DNA from: Beta vulgaris subsp. vulgaris
Taxonomy: Eukaryota > Streptophyta > Magnoliopsida > Caryophyllales > Amaranthaceae
Assembly (NCBI RefSeq): GCF_026745355.1
Contig: NC_079208.1
Coordinates: 58,080,892 to 58,144,891, forward strand
DNA length: 64,000 nt
Reading direction: 5' to 3'
The notes under the pieces are model-generated. The model had not been told where the DNA came from, ran no database searches, and saw only the letters and a list, made by a program, of their open reading frames with translations. Position numbers and translations under genes: made by a program. Shown piece by piece: positions 24,652-36,330 of this stretch. Position 1 is the first letter of the stretch. Each line of letters begins with the position of its first letter.

Positions 24652-27338
24652 TCAGATTTTCTTCTTCTTGTGTGATCTCCATAGGTTCACTATGTACTCT
24701 GCAGCTTCACCCAATCTTGCCTTTTTGTCGTCCTTAAAGTTCCAAAGCTCTGGTACGGGATAAAGACCACTAGGATTGTATTCATTCAGCTCGCTCATCA
24801 CAGTGGTAACAGTCCGCCAAACCTCCTCGCCTTGTTCGTTCCTTAAATCTTTCAATCTTTCATCCTCTTCATTTATAACCTCCTATTCACAAAATGATGC
24901 TAACATATAAGCCATTGGATATCATGCTTATAGTATCAGCACTACTGCTGTTTTACAATATCATTACTTGCTTAAAACAAGAGCACTGTGATGGTCAACA
25001 TACATACCTTGTTTACTCCACTCTCAGTAATAACTTTGAAGGGATGCCATTCGGGATCTTCAATGTATTCTCTGCACAAAGAAAGCAGCTCTTTGGCTTT
25101 AATAGGCGCTTCTTTTTTCGTGTACTTTCCTTTGGCTATATTTCCGATAGTTTTCTCATCAAGAAGACCCATTAGTTTTACCCCAATGTTAGAACGAACA
25201 GCTTTCCTTTCTCTCAACCCCTGCACGGAAATCAAATCCAAGCTTTGAGTACAGTAATCTTGGAACAAGCACTGAGTTCAGAATACATAATGGTTAATAG
25301 AAGGCATTTACAGATATCATCTCCTTGCGTGCATCCTGCAGCTCATCATTGCACTTCCTCTCCTTAACAATCAGAGCCTGTGTTAGAGCCTCGATATCCT
25401 CAAGTTCATCTTCTGTTTCCTTTAGCTCCTTATTGATTTTTTCCATCTTTTCCCGGGTTTCAGCATCCCTTCCCATATGTTCCGTAACATGAGCAGCACC
25501 TTTCAATTGCTCTATCTGCAACTCTAATGCTTGCCTCTTATCAATCTGCTTTTCCAGATCAATAATTTTCTGGTGGAGTGCCTCCTTTTCTCTCTGTAAT
25601 TCATAGTGGAGGAAAAATGTTTATCACCAAAAATGATACAATGAGCTACAATGGCATATAGATGTGAATTAGTGCATTAACCTCGTGCTCCTCCACAAGT
25701 CTTACTACTTTCTGTTCTGATCGCTTTTGTTCCTGTCTTGCCAACTCATTCTGAAACCACACAGAACATCATATCACAAAAGAAAATGAAAGCATGCTTC
25801 AAAGGTTGTGTGGATCAATAGCTAATGGATAAAGGTCAGTATGAGGTAACCAGGGGGGACTTCGGAATATAATTTTTACTCCATTACTTAGGTTGAAGAG
25901 CCTAAACTAATATTGCGAAAAAGCTATCATAATTAAGCACAAGTCAGCAGTTCGTACAACAAAGGAACACATGAAATCATCATTCACCAGATCATAGGTG
26001 TATGATGCATCCCATTATAGATTCCAGCAGCCAGTGATTCTAAGTCTCAATGTACTAGTAATGCAACCATACTAGAAAAAAAAAAAAGGGGGGGGGGGGG
26101 GGGGATAGTACCAGTTTCCTCTGTCGACGAAGCTTGACTATTTTGTTGTCATAATCGGCTTCCCTTTCTTCCAACAAATTTTCATGTCTCTTCAGCTTCT
26201 CCTCTTGAGATTTAAGATCTCGCTTGAAGTTCTCATGATCGATCAATATCTTCTCCTTAACTTTAACTGTCTCTCGTCTCATCCTTTCCATCTCTAAACA
26301 ATAAAGAAAGAAAGAAACAAGATTTTGCTCTAAATCTTCTAAACATAAATCATAAGACAGGATATCGTATCATTCCAAATAAAAAGCAGAGCTAGTAGGA
26401 AAAAAAAATTATCATGGAAGTGGATTATGTACTAGTGTTTGAATACCTGCATTGTAAGCCTCTGTCATTTTATCTGTTTCCTTCATCACCTTCTCTAAAG
26501 AAGCACATGTCTCCCTGAGCTTGTTTTGCAGTTCTTTTTCTTGCTTATCCTTTCCTACAAGGGTCTGAGCGAGATTTGAAACTAAGCTTTGATCCTTCCT
26601 CTTATCCTCAGATTCAATATCAGCCAATGTCTTGAGATCCCCATTGTCACGCAGATGCTTCCCAATAAGACCACTAGAGTTATAGTCATCCTCCCTTGCC
26701 ATCCATCCAAAGAGTTTATCTCCACGAGACCTTGTTGTATTAAACTCTTTTTTACCACAGTGACTTAACTCAAAGTCCTTTTCAAATGATCTTGCATTGT
26801 CAAATCCCAGAATATCCTTATTGAAATCCACAATAGCAAATCCAGAGTGGCCTTTAGGACTCCACAAAGGTCTTACTTTCAAAGGGTTAAAACCTTTCCT
26901 TGCAAGTTCATCTCTCAACTTACTTCCACTATCCCCAACATATCTTCCATCCTTAAGTTCAACAGGAATGTTAGCCACAATGCCTTTCCATGGCCAGACA
27001 AATTTCTCATCGTCATTGCGATTAACCTGTGAAATGCTTTGTCTAGAAGGTCCTGATGATACTCTTGGACTGTAGTACTTAAGCAAGAACTTCTCAAGTG
27101 CAATATGCTTCCCCTTTAGCTTCAGACCATCTCTCCTAGAGCCTTTTCCCACTCTCCTAGCATGTTGCACAATATCATCAAACAAATAATCCTTTCTTTC
27201 CCTCTCCCCACAAAATGGACACCTAAATCTGTTTGTTGATACCCTAACTTTATATACTCGATCCTTCAACCGCTCATACACATCAACTACATAATCATCC
27301 AGTTCTGATTCACTTATATCGTAGTTAGAATGTTTCAT
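24652..27338 (-). CDS. XS-XH domain protein, FDM/IDN2 family (RNA-directed DNA methylation)
   Basis: Family members (IDN2/RDM12 and FDM1-5 of Arabidopsis) bind double-stranded RNA with 5' overhangs and act in the nucleus in RNA-directed DNA methylation. Coding exons on the minus strand: 27338-26447, 26293-26112, 25750-25682, 25593-25312, 25220-25008 and 24882-24652. All borders are GT-AG, phases agree, and the product is 622 residues, the usual family length. Domains: zf-XS at about 38-80 (C40, C43, H59), XS at about 112-225 with FVWPWKGIVANIP and GHSGFAIVDF, a long charged coiled coil at about 255-480 for dimerisation, and XH at about 485-622 (VKLMGLLDEK ... VWRTVTTVMSELNEYNPSG). The start at 27338 gives the family-like MKHSNYDISESE. 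An in-frame ATG at 27404 reads through a likely intron end (ATAG at about 27366), suggesting a 5' UTR intron. IDN2 and FDM cannot be separated here. Confidence 0.9.
26076..26104. repeat. Poly-A/poly-G homopolymer tract in an FDM-like intron
   Basis: The plus strand has about 12 A followed by 17 G. On the transcribed strand this is C17 T12 starting 7 nt after the 5' splice site at 26111 and running into CTAG. Long homopolymers of this type are prone to length error in both replication and sequencing. Confidence 0.85.
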
Positions 27339-28130
27339 TTTTGGAAATGACACCAACTCAACCCTATGAGAACACAACACTAATTTCAGCTTCATATGCA
27401 ACATTTACATTATAAGTTGAGCAAACAAGAGAAACCCTTAAACAAAAGATCAAATTACTCACCAGAAAGCATAAGTTTCACAGCAATAAAACACACAAAC
27501 ATCATACTAACTAACAATTTCATAGCTACTCAAAAACACAACAAAACTTAGTTAAGATTACTAAAATAAGAAAGGGAATAACAATATTTCTACCTCAAAA
27601 CCAGTAGTATTTCTGAAAATCATTATCATTCTCAACATTTCAAGGTGTAATCAAGCAAATATTCCAAAAACAAAAAATTGCAAAGGAGCGAGAAACTTAT
27701 ATATAAAAAAAGCTGTAATTACCTCTGTCAAGTATTAGCGTCAACCTTCAAACTGGAAAACCAACAATAACAAAAATAATCAAAATGTAGGGAAAACTAA
27801 ACCCCCACAAAACCCTGGTTAAAAAATGAGAACTTTATCAGAGTTTAAAAATTTTACCAACTGGGTTTTACCGGAAACCAAAGGCGGAGAAAAACCCTAG
27901 TGAGTTTTTTTTTTGGGAGAAAATCGGAAATTTTGGAGTGATCAAAGTAGAGGAAGTAAGAACATTGTATCAAACTAGTGAGGCAAATACAATGTGAAAC
28001 ATTTCGGTAGTACTGTTGTTTTGATTTTTTTGGTGGAAGAGAGGAGAGAGAAATAGAGAAAAGATAGTGGGAGAAGAAAGTGTGAGAGTAAGGAAGATGA
28101 GGAGGGGGACTGGGGAGTGATCAGAAGTGG
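27339..28130 (-). promoter_or_regulatory. Probable 5' UTR, leader intron and promoter of the FDM-like gene
   Basis: On the minus strand a good acceptor (GTGTTCTCATAG then GGTTGAG) lies about 28 bp before the ATG, implying that the leader is spliced. Further upstream, around 27900-28090, the minus strand is CT-rich and ends in a pyrimidine-rich segment typical of plant transcription-start regions. The exact start and the leader's 5' donor cannot be fixed by eye. Confidence 0.4.
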
Positions 28131-28298
28131 AATGGAACAGGGGAAGTTTGAGCGGGAGGAAGAGAAAGAAAGACACTATTTTGCAGAAAATGGTAAATTT
28201 GAGGGGTCAATGAAAAGTGTGCCGTGTGTATGTAGAACCCACATACTCCCCTCGGATATTACCATTTACAAATGGATAAATCATTACTCAATAACCAA

Positions 28299-28365
28299 GA
28301 TGTCTCGGCTTAGTGGTTTAAATTGAGGTATTGTGGACGATAGGTCACAAGTTAGTATTCTTCTT
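28299..28365 (+). mobile_element. SINE head, same family as 5493 and 17965
   Basis: AGATGTCTCGGCTTAGTGG is followed by TTTAAATTGAGGTATTGTGG and ACGATAGGTCACAAGTT. It aligns with the other two heads, including the GACGATAGGT-like stretch shared with 5493-5560. Box B is eroded. Confidence 0.5.
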
Positions 28366-28439
28366 CGTCTTTTTTGTACTGCCTTTATAGCTCATATGGA
28401 TTAAAAAAAAATGTTTATCCACTCTAAATAGAATTTTTA

Positions 28440-28754
28440 GGCCTCATTTGGTTCACATGGGAAGTAATTTCCCATGGGAATTTACATTTCGTGGGAAATT
28501 TTTTCCCTTGTTAATTTCCTAGGTTTTAGACAAAATTGTTTGGTTGACACCATAGGAAATTGCATTTTCTAAGAAATTACTCACCAAGGGGGAGCTTGGT
28601 GAGTGATATCTCATGTTTCATGAGAAATTCTATTTCCCTTGGAATTTGTATTTCATATGCTTCTCCTATTTCCCTCCAACCAAACACAACACTCATAATG
28701 TATTTCCTAGGAATTTGTATTTCCAAGGAAAATAATCTCCAACCAAACAACACC
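28440..28754. mobile_element. Tourist-like MITE (PIF/Harbinger, TTA target site)
   Basis: The left end GGCCTCATTTGGTT and the reversed right end GGTGTTGTTTGGTT form terminal inverted repeats. TTA flanks both sides (28437-28439 and 28755-28757), the PIF/Harbinger duplication. The interior has repeated inverted pieces of TTTCCCATGGGAAAT-like sequence. It is 315 bp with no coding capacity. Confidence 0.75.
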
Positions 28755-30600
28755 TTAAAGTATACTCGCTACGTTTCTTATTGATATTCTTAATTTGTTT
28801 GTACATTTGTTGATACACATATTCGACCAGCACCATATGTAATTACGTATCAGTAACGAACTATAAATATTGGATATTTTCTAGATACTCCTTGAGATAA
28901 ATCAAGTAAGTTTCCACATGACTACGTTTTGGTTAGGTAATGAAGTGGGTAGCGTTTAGTGGTAGAAATAGACAAGTAGTGGTTGTCAAGAGCTAAAATT
29001 GTAGCTTTGGGTGATAGTAGAGCTGTGTATAAATTTCACATTAAAATTATGTTTGAGTGATTCACAAGTTACTTGTAAAAAACTGCTTTGACGTCTTCCT
29101 TCACCGAACATCTACATATCATACTACTAATTTGCCAGCTAATAGCTAGACATAGACCACTAACAACTATCGGCCTCACCACTAAAAGGCTACAATGCCA
29201 ACTATCATTGTCGAACATGCCCTAAGTGCGTGGATAGAAAGCATAACTCGGGGGAGGAGGAGGAGCAAAGAAGAAATAAAAGATATATTTAATTTTGAGT
29301 AGTTGTAAAAAGATTTAAGGAAATTATGATACGAGTTCTCATATTCAAGCTTAAGAAAATGAGTTGGTCTCATATACCCACTTTTAATTTAGAGTTAAAC
29401 AATGGCCTAAGCTCAACATTCAAAAGAGGATGGACCACCTATAGTGACTAAATTAATCTATTTACTAACTAATTTAATATTTTTGGTAATCATATTCTTT
29501 AATCCATTTAATGACTAGTTTGATCCATACAGTAAGATTGTTGGGTTCAATATAAAAAAAGTTGTTAATTAATCAAATATCAAACTGATCACCACGTCTG
29601 CACTGTAAATATGCAGTTACAAATAATCCAGCCAAAGAAATTGGAATTAGACCTAAGACGATTCCAGATAGAAAAACTTCAATCATTTTAATTCATTTGA
29701 AAAAAAAAGAAATGTAATATATATCCCTAAATATTAATGGAAATTGCCCATGAATCTCAATAACCAAAAATTATTAATTGCCGCAATAAACAATTAACTT
29801 CAATCATTTTAATTCATTTGAAAAAAAAAGAAAGGTAATATATATCCCTAAATATTAATGGAAATTGCCCATGAATCTCAATAACCAAAAATTATCAATT
29901 GTCGCAATAAACAATTATAAAATAGACGGAATCCCACCGAATATTTCTTGAGATTGTAACTCGAGATCAAAAGGAAATTAAAAGAAATAGAAGAGACGAT
30001 TAGGTTAATGCGAGATGTCTAAAGATAATATTGAATTAAAAGTAAGATTTAAGGACTCTATCCCAAAGAAAATGAATTGAGGTATTGAACTCTAACTTTT
30101 ACAACATTGAAATCTTAACTATCATCTACTACATACCAACTTCTAGTACAATCATTAATTAAAGAGATTTCATCATACAATCAATAACAAAATATTTCAT
30201 TCGTTCTAAAATAAATCAAACACTTCTTTCGGGACGTACCTATTCAAGATGAAAAAACTCGACCCGCCCACAAAATGGGCTAAGTGGGCTGAAGTTTGAC
30301 TAGCCCAAATAATTAGAAAAAATTTAGTACATACCATTAACTCGAAATCCCAATTATACCCTTAACAAAGTTCAAACTGCCACATAGGGTCCTACCACAA
30401 AGGAACCGTTTGGTAACCTCTGACATATTTTCCCTATTCTTCTTCCTCCTCCAATCTCCACCTTCTTCCATGCCTTGTACATTCTCGTGATCTCTACAAA
30501 TTTTAAACAAAACAAACAAAACCCATCTTTCATTTGGCAACATACTTAATCATCTGACATAATTACTAGTAATTAGTACTCCCATCATAATAATTAAGTT
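28755..30600. other. Intergenic DNA before the PCRK-like kinase
   Basis: No gene recognised. It holds a 121-bp tandem duplication, listed separately. The minus-strand frames at 29182-29373 and 30337-30543 have no domain. The region just upstream of the kinase (about 30600-30781) is A- and CT-rich and is probably promoter and leader. Confidence 0.45.
29676..29917 (+). repeat. Perfect-looking 121-bp tandem duplication
   Basis: Two head-to-tail copies, 29676-29796 and 29797-29917, both start ACTTCAATCATTTTAATTCA and contain GGAAATTGCCCATGAATCTC. By eye they differ at only a few bases, so the duplication is recent. Confidence 0.85.
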
Positions 30601-30781
30601 TGTTAATCAATTACAATAATTAATCATCTTCAAAAAAAACAAAAACAAAACCCAATGTTAGTTGATCCCCTCAACGACCCCATCATTTTTCTCTCTCCTC
30701 TTATTATTACTCTCTTCTTCTCATTGTTCACCTGAAACATCAATAAAAAAAAAAAACACAGAGGAGAGAGAAAACAAAACA

Positions 30782-33700
30782 ATGAAGTGCTTTCATTTCA
30801 CTAATGGTGAAAGAAGATCTGATGATGGAGAAGACGATGTCGTTTCATCAGGAAGAGCTAGAGTTTCTTGGGCGCGTTCTTTAAGTATAGCTAGTAGTAG
30901 TACCACCAATACGACGGAGGTGCGTCGGTCGGAGTTTGGTGGTGAGTCGGAGTTTTCCGGTGATTCGGGTGGTTTTTTCTCTCTCCTAGCTCAGAATCGA
31001 AGAGTTTGTAACGATCTTAGAGTGTTTAGTTTTGCTGAGTTGAAATCTGCAACTCGTGGGTTTAGTCGAGGTCTTTTGATTGGAGAAGGTGGGTTTGGGT
31101 GTGTGTATAGGGGAGTTGTTGTTGTTGTTGTTAATGATGATAGTAATGTTAGGGTTTGTGATTCTGGGGATTTTGAGTTGGGAGATTTCACGAATTCCGA
31201 GGTTCATGTTGCTGTTAAACAGCTTAATCGTTATGGTTTCCAGGCATGTTATCTTATCTCCTATATTTTTTTTGATATGTAATGTGTAAATTGTAATGTT
31301 GTTATTGAAAAAGTATATGTGTCGAGATGAATCTAACAAGATTTTACGTGATTAATTATGTTCGTCTATGTGAGTGGGTGGGTCAATAGTGTAAAAATCC
31401 ATACATTGCGATATACTTCCTCCAATTAGAAATAGTTGCACCATTTCTATACTGTGCACTATTCACATTTTATTGTCTTTGATAATTTATATTTTAGGAA
31501 AAACATAGTCACGTGGAATCTTGTTAAAACGGAGGAAGTATGTGGGAGGGAAGAAGTATATATATTTATCTAAAAAAAGGAAAGAAGTAAAAAATTTATT
31601 TTTAGAATTACTATTAGGTCTTGTTCTTATGGACAGAGTTTCGATTTAGTTTAGTTCAGTTTAGCTCGTTTCCTCTTACCGCTTTACTTCAGTTCAGTTC
31701 AGTCCAAAAGAACGGGACTTTTTTGTTTAAGAAATAAGGAAGTTTTATAGCAATAATGTGGGTTGGTTTAGTTAATAGAGGTGTGATTTTATTGTGAAAT
31801 GGTAAAAAGTGTGAACTTTGAGGGATTTAGCTGATTTGGGGACATGATTATTATTTATTACTGCTTACTCTACCATGTCTTAACTTGAAATACACTCAAC
31901 AAGAGGATAAATGATGTTGGTTTTGGGGGATAAGGTAATTGTGGTAGTCTGGGAAATGAAGATGTTTGCTAAGTTGGAAGCCCAAGAGGAAATGTGTTAA
32001 TTTGGTCTTGGACTTTATTGATTGTTTACTGTAGATTTTTTTTAAAGGTAAACTGTTGATTCACTGAGCTGTAATTTGTTAATGGAGTAGTAAAACTTTA
32101 ACATTAATTCCTGCATCTGAATTAGAGATTTACTTATTTCTGGGGGTTGGATCTTGACTCTTGAGTGGGTTGTTTGGATTTTTGGAGAAAGCCGAGAAAC
32201 TATCTACTTGTGACTTGGTAATCTGTGGATGGAATTTTAATTTTTAACCCGAAACCTATATCTGAAACAGAGCTTTTGGTCTATAAAAAGATAGTCTTAC
32301 CTTACTATTTGAGCTAAATGGGTGATTTGAAAGTAGCGTAAACAAATAGTGATCGTGTTTAAGATAAATAGCAAGACAGTCTAACGGCAAGGCCGTGTCA
32401 CTTGAGAGTTTATATTACTGTTGAGGGGGTGGGTTGGGGTTGGGTGTTCGATTAGAAGTAGCTGAACTTTTGTTCACATTTCGGTTTTCAGTATGATAAT
32501 TTAAAACTTGAGATTAGAGTCCTCTGTGGTTGAATGTCTATGTGGTGGCTAACATGAGGTACCCTAATGGGTCTCCCTTAATTTTCATTCTAGTTAGCAG
32601 GGGCATAAAGAGTGGATCAATGAAGTGAATTGGTTAGGTGTTATTAAGCACCCTAATCTTGTCAAATTAGTCGGGTATTGTGCTGAAGATGATGAAAGAG
32701 GAATGCAAAGGCTTTTGGTGTATGAGCTCATGAAGAACAAAAGCTTGGAGGACCACCTTTTGGGTCGTGTGCCCTCACCCTTGCCTTGGATAACGAGACT
32801 GAAAATTGCGCAGGATGCAGCTCGTGGATTGGCATATTTGCATGAAGAAATGGATTTTCAGGTACCTTACAATTAGGTTAATACCCTTTTCACAAATTTT
32901 GATTGTATTGCAGGAACATGTACTATATTTCAACTTTTTAAGAGCTTAATAACTCTTGGCTGTTGGTGAATGGCGATTGTTGAACCTTTCATGGTTTTGA
33001 ATTGTAATACTAATATAAAAAGACAGGTTCTCCTCTCAAATTTTGCTTAGTTGCAGGTCACTATTACAGAGTTAAATCAGGCTGACTTTGTAAAAATTCC
33101 TTGTTCTTGACTAACCAATGCTTGTATAGACATATCTTAGTTTTTGCATATCGGTATGCTTGACAAAGGTTTTGATGACGTGTAGAAAGTAGAAACTAAA
33201 TGGGTAGATACTAGATGTGATATTTTCTGCAAATGCTTACAACTAAACTAAATCTACCTTTGAACTATTCCACTTATATTTGGTCATCATGAACCTGTGG
33301 CAAAATTTTTTATCCCAAAGGTTACTCCTTATATGTGTAGAAAGAGAAAAAAAAGAAGCTTGAGTTAGCATTTCTGGATAGGGAGGAAGGACAGAACTAA
33401 CATCTAATATTATCTGGTGCATGGGCAAATCTGAGTTGTGGCACACTCACAGATCTAGCTTGGTACATGGGGTGGCCTTACCCCCATTGTCTAGATTGAA
33501 ATTATTTTTTCGCTAGGAAATAATTATGTGGAATATATACAAATATGCATATAACTTTATGGTTATTTTTTTTTCTAACTTGGCCACTTACAAGAAATCC
33601 TAAATCTGTTTTTGGTCTACTATATGGGTATTTATAAATAATAAGGAGCTCAACACTAGAGTGTAACTCTTGTTACCTAGCTGATGATTGACACTGAATT

Positions 33701-35324
33701 TTCTTGTTTGTTAATTTTTGATGGTGGGGGAGGGTATGGTTGATTAACAAATTCTGATGTTGATTTTGTTTGGTGACTGGTGCCTTCATGCAGCTAATAT
33801 TTCGAGATTTTAAAACATCAAATGTTTTGTTGGATGAAGACTTCAATGCCAAGCTCTCGGACTTCGGATTGGCTAGGCTGGGGCCAGCAGAGGGATACAG
33901 TCATGTTTCAACATCAGTGAGTCTAACTAATTTTGTAATTCTTATGCACAATGGCAGTATGGCCTACATAATTTGATAAATTTTCATTAAGCTATTACTG
34001 GATGTCAGCTAAGAGGTTTCATTTATTTTATTACTTACAGTGTGTTTGGTTCATTTTTAGTAAAGGAAGAGAAAAGAAAGTAAGGGAAGATAAAAGAAAA
34101 GAATGGAAGAGAAAGGAAAAAAACCATTTTCTCTTTCCTTCCAAATTCCCCCACTTTTGGGAGGAAAGGAAAGTGAAATTTTATTAAAGAGTCTTTCCTT
34201 CCAATTCCTCCCATTTCCTTTCACTTAATTTTTTTTTAATGAACCAAACATTGGAAAGTAACAAATTTCCTTCCACTTCCTTTCTTTTCCTTCCAAATCC
34301 TTTCTACCAAACAAGCTGTTAGTAAAAGATAAATGCCAGTTCGCTTAAGTCATCATGCATACTACCTTTTTTAGGACTAACAGATGCATAATTTGGAAGC
34401 CTTAGGTTCTTATTTCTGGAGATCGAGGAGTAGCTCAGTTGGTAGCTACTAGCTACATCCTCTTCCCATGACAATTTTATGGGATCACACCTCATTAGGG
34501 GGTTAAGGGGGAGTACAGGGACACATCACATATTATTATCTTTCTGTGGCATAATTTATTTTTTGGAAAACTAACTTGATGCACTGGAATTATCAATGAT
34601 ACCATCTTGTCTGATACGCTCTAATCTCAATGATGGAGCTTATGTTACAAATTCGTTGATTTTCAGATTCAAATATTTGACTAGAAGGGCTTATAGTGTC
34701 AAGTGTCAACATAGTTCGTAAATGCTTCTAACACCTATATTTGAATTGATTGTGTTATAGGTGGTAGGAACAGTGGGTTATGCAGCACCCGAGTATGTTC
34801 TGACTGGCAAACTAACGATTAAGAGTGATGTGTGGAGTTTTGGTGTGGTTCTGTATGAGCTCATAACAGGGAGACGAGCAGTGGAAAGAAATTTACCACG
34901 AAATGAACAGAAGCTTTTGGAGTGGGTTAGACCCTATATATCAGATTCAAAGAAATTCCACTTAATTGTAGATTCACGGTTGGAGGGGAAATACTGTAAA
35001 AAATCGGCTCAGAGACTAGCTTCATTAGCAAACAAGTGTCTTGCCAAGCAACCAAAATCCCGCCCTAAAATGAGTGAAGTTGTTGAGATACTAGGTAGTA
35101 TCATAGATGAGGAGGCATCATCACAGGAAGAGACAGAGTCCAAATCTGTCAAAGTAGCCGAAGATGAGAGCGAAGAACTTGACGCAGAAACAGAGCCCAC
35201 AAAATCAGGGAACAATTATATGAGGAAGGTACGGGAAATAAAAGAAAGGGTCAACTTGAGGAACAAATCAATAGGGAAACTAGATTGGAAAAATTGGACT
35301 CCTGGATTAGTTAAAACTTCATAG
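30782..35324 (+). CDS. Receptor-like cytoplasmic kinase, RLCK-VII, PCRK/PBL19-type
   Basis: Cytoplasmic Ser/Thr kinase of the type that relays signals from plasma-membrane immune receptors. Exons: 30782-31243, 32601-32861, 33794-33916 and 34761-35324; 469 residues. The kinase core is complete: GEGGFG (101-106), Lys146 in VAVK, Glu162, FRDFK with catalytic Asp246, DFG at 264-266 and APE at 291-293. The N-terminus MKCF resembles PCRK1/PBL19 proteins; there is no Gly2, so no N-myristoylation, though Cys3 could be acylated. The C-terminal tail (about 395-450) is rich in Glu/Asp/Ser. Intron 1 begins GC rather than GT (CAG then GCATGT), the only reading that keeps the conserved NRYGFQ-GHKEW join. 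Six Val residues (112-117) come from a GTT repeat. The upstream in-frame ATG at 30662 is rejected because the intervening residues are unlike the family. Confidence 0.9.
31115..31132 (+). repeat. Coding GTT microsatellite (six Val codons)
   Basis: Six GTT triplets follow GGA in exon 1 of the PCRK-like kinase and encode Val112-117, between the glycine loop and the ATP-binding lysine. The following segment is also longer and more acidic than is usual for this loop. Confidence 0.85.
31416..31538. mobile_element. Short Stowaway-like MITE in kinase intron 1
   Basis: It starts CTTCCTCCAATTAG and ends TTAAAACGGAGGAAG, with TA on both sides (31414-31415 and 31539-31540). The internal ACATAGTCACGTGGAATCTTG resembles the interior of the MITE at 9321-9579, so it is probably a shortened relative. 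Confidence 0.6.
34038..34318. mobile_element. Tourist-like MITE in kinase intron 3
   Basis: It begins CAGTGTGTTTGGTTC and ends ACCAAACAAGCTG, an imperfect inverted repeat, with TTA on both sides (34035-34037 and 34319-34321). The interior consists of inverted purine- and pyrimidine-rich arms (GGAAGAGAAAG against CTTTCCTTCC). It lies wholly within the intron at 33917-34760. Confidence 0.75.
34433..34500 (+). mobile_element. Possible tRNA-derived SINE remnant in kinase intron 3
   Basis: GAGTAGCTCAGTTGGTAGC carries a perfect pol III box A (TAGCTCAGTTG). No box B and no acceptor stem follow. It resembles the head of the SINE at 7584. Confidence 0.3.
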
Positions 35325-35984
35325 TAACATTGTGAATTTTGCGGAAGAGGGGACAAGGCTTCCTTCTCGGGGTTTGTGTGCTATTCAAGTTTTTCCCACA
35401 GGTTATGAAGCATGGAAGCCTTAGGATCCGACGTTTACTCTGTGTTCATTCTCAAAACTCCAACTATTTCCATGCCAGTGAAGCTCGGGAATGGATAGTT
35501 AGGTGCAAATTTTGGTTTTCGAAGATTTATTTATTTGATACAAAATCTCCTTCCTTAACTGCCTGGGTTTAGGAAAGTGAGGGAATTGCCTTTGTAAATA
35601 TCAGGTTTAACTTACGGCAAAGGAAGCTCCCTTGTAGAGGCTTGCTTTGTATGTTGGTTGAAAAGTTGTTACCTTGTCTCTTTTTTCTGCATATTTTCTT
35701 GCAGTTGTATTTAGTGGTGGACTGGTGGTGATGGTGGTGGTGGTGGGTGGGGGTGTCCTTATGGCCGGTGCGAGGAAACAAGAAATTGTGCTTGTGATGT
35801 TTCTTTTTTTTTGGGCCCCATGTTTGGTTCAGTTATCACCAGTTTTCAAGTTTACTATCACTCAGTTTGTCAGCCATGAAGTTAGATTGGTATTTGTATG
35901 TTTGTTCTTGGGTGGTACTATGGCCAGTGTGTGATCAGGAAATTTATGTATGCACCTTTATCAGACCCTTATTTTACTTTTTTG

Positions 35985-36330
35985 AGGTATCAACGGGGGG
36001 AATATTGAACCATACAAAATCTTATGCAATAATTAAATGGGCACCTACATTATCCGCTCGTTTGACATGAGAAATCGAATTAGAAGTAAACTCCAAAGCC
36101 AGCCTATTGATAGCATTGATGACCACTAAAGCATCCCCTGATTCCCCTCCCTTCACATTATTGTCTCACAGGCTCACAGCTGACGAGCCAAGCACAGTAA
36201 AACAAGCTATAACAACTTTGGTCACGCCAGTACGCCACTAACATCTCAAAGCCACCAGCTTTCCCTCACGTCCGAAGAACAGCCTCAAGGTTAATTCCAC
36301 CACCATTGCAAACACGAGCATCAAACATCT
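35985..36330 (-). pseudogene. Degenerate retroelement-type RNase H fragment
   Basis: On the minus strand the frames read KMFDARVCNGGGINLEAVLR (an RNase H first strand with catalytic Asp). Frame changes follow, then SGDALVVINAINR and finally ISHVKRADNVGAHLI with FVWFNIPP, the usual C-terminal end of plant RVT_3 RNase H. Several stops and frameshifts break it. The end is clearly related to the fragment at the left edge of the window (VKRAANVV). Confidence 0.6.

Noticed and set aside
24894..25248. Plus-strand frames opposite FDM-like exons 5 and 6
   Set aside because: Antisense to the conserved XH domain; no independent support.
26797..27103. Open frames on both strands inside FDM-like exon 1
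   Set aside because: Shadows of the conserved XS-domain coding frame.
30662..30781. N-terminal extension of the PCRK-like kinase from an upstream ATG
   Set aside because: The 40 extra residues look like translated CT-rich leader; MKCF at 30782 matches the family start.
34433..34500. Candidate tRNA gene (GTAGCTCAGTTGG)
   Set aside because: Only box A is good; no B box, anticodon arm or acceptor pairing. Kept only as a low-confidence SINE remnant.
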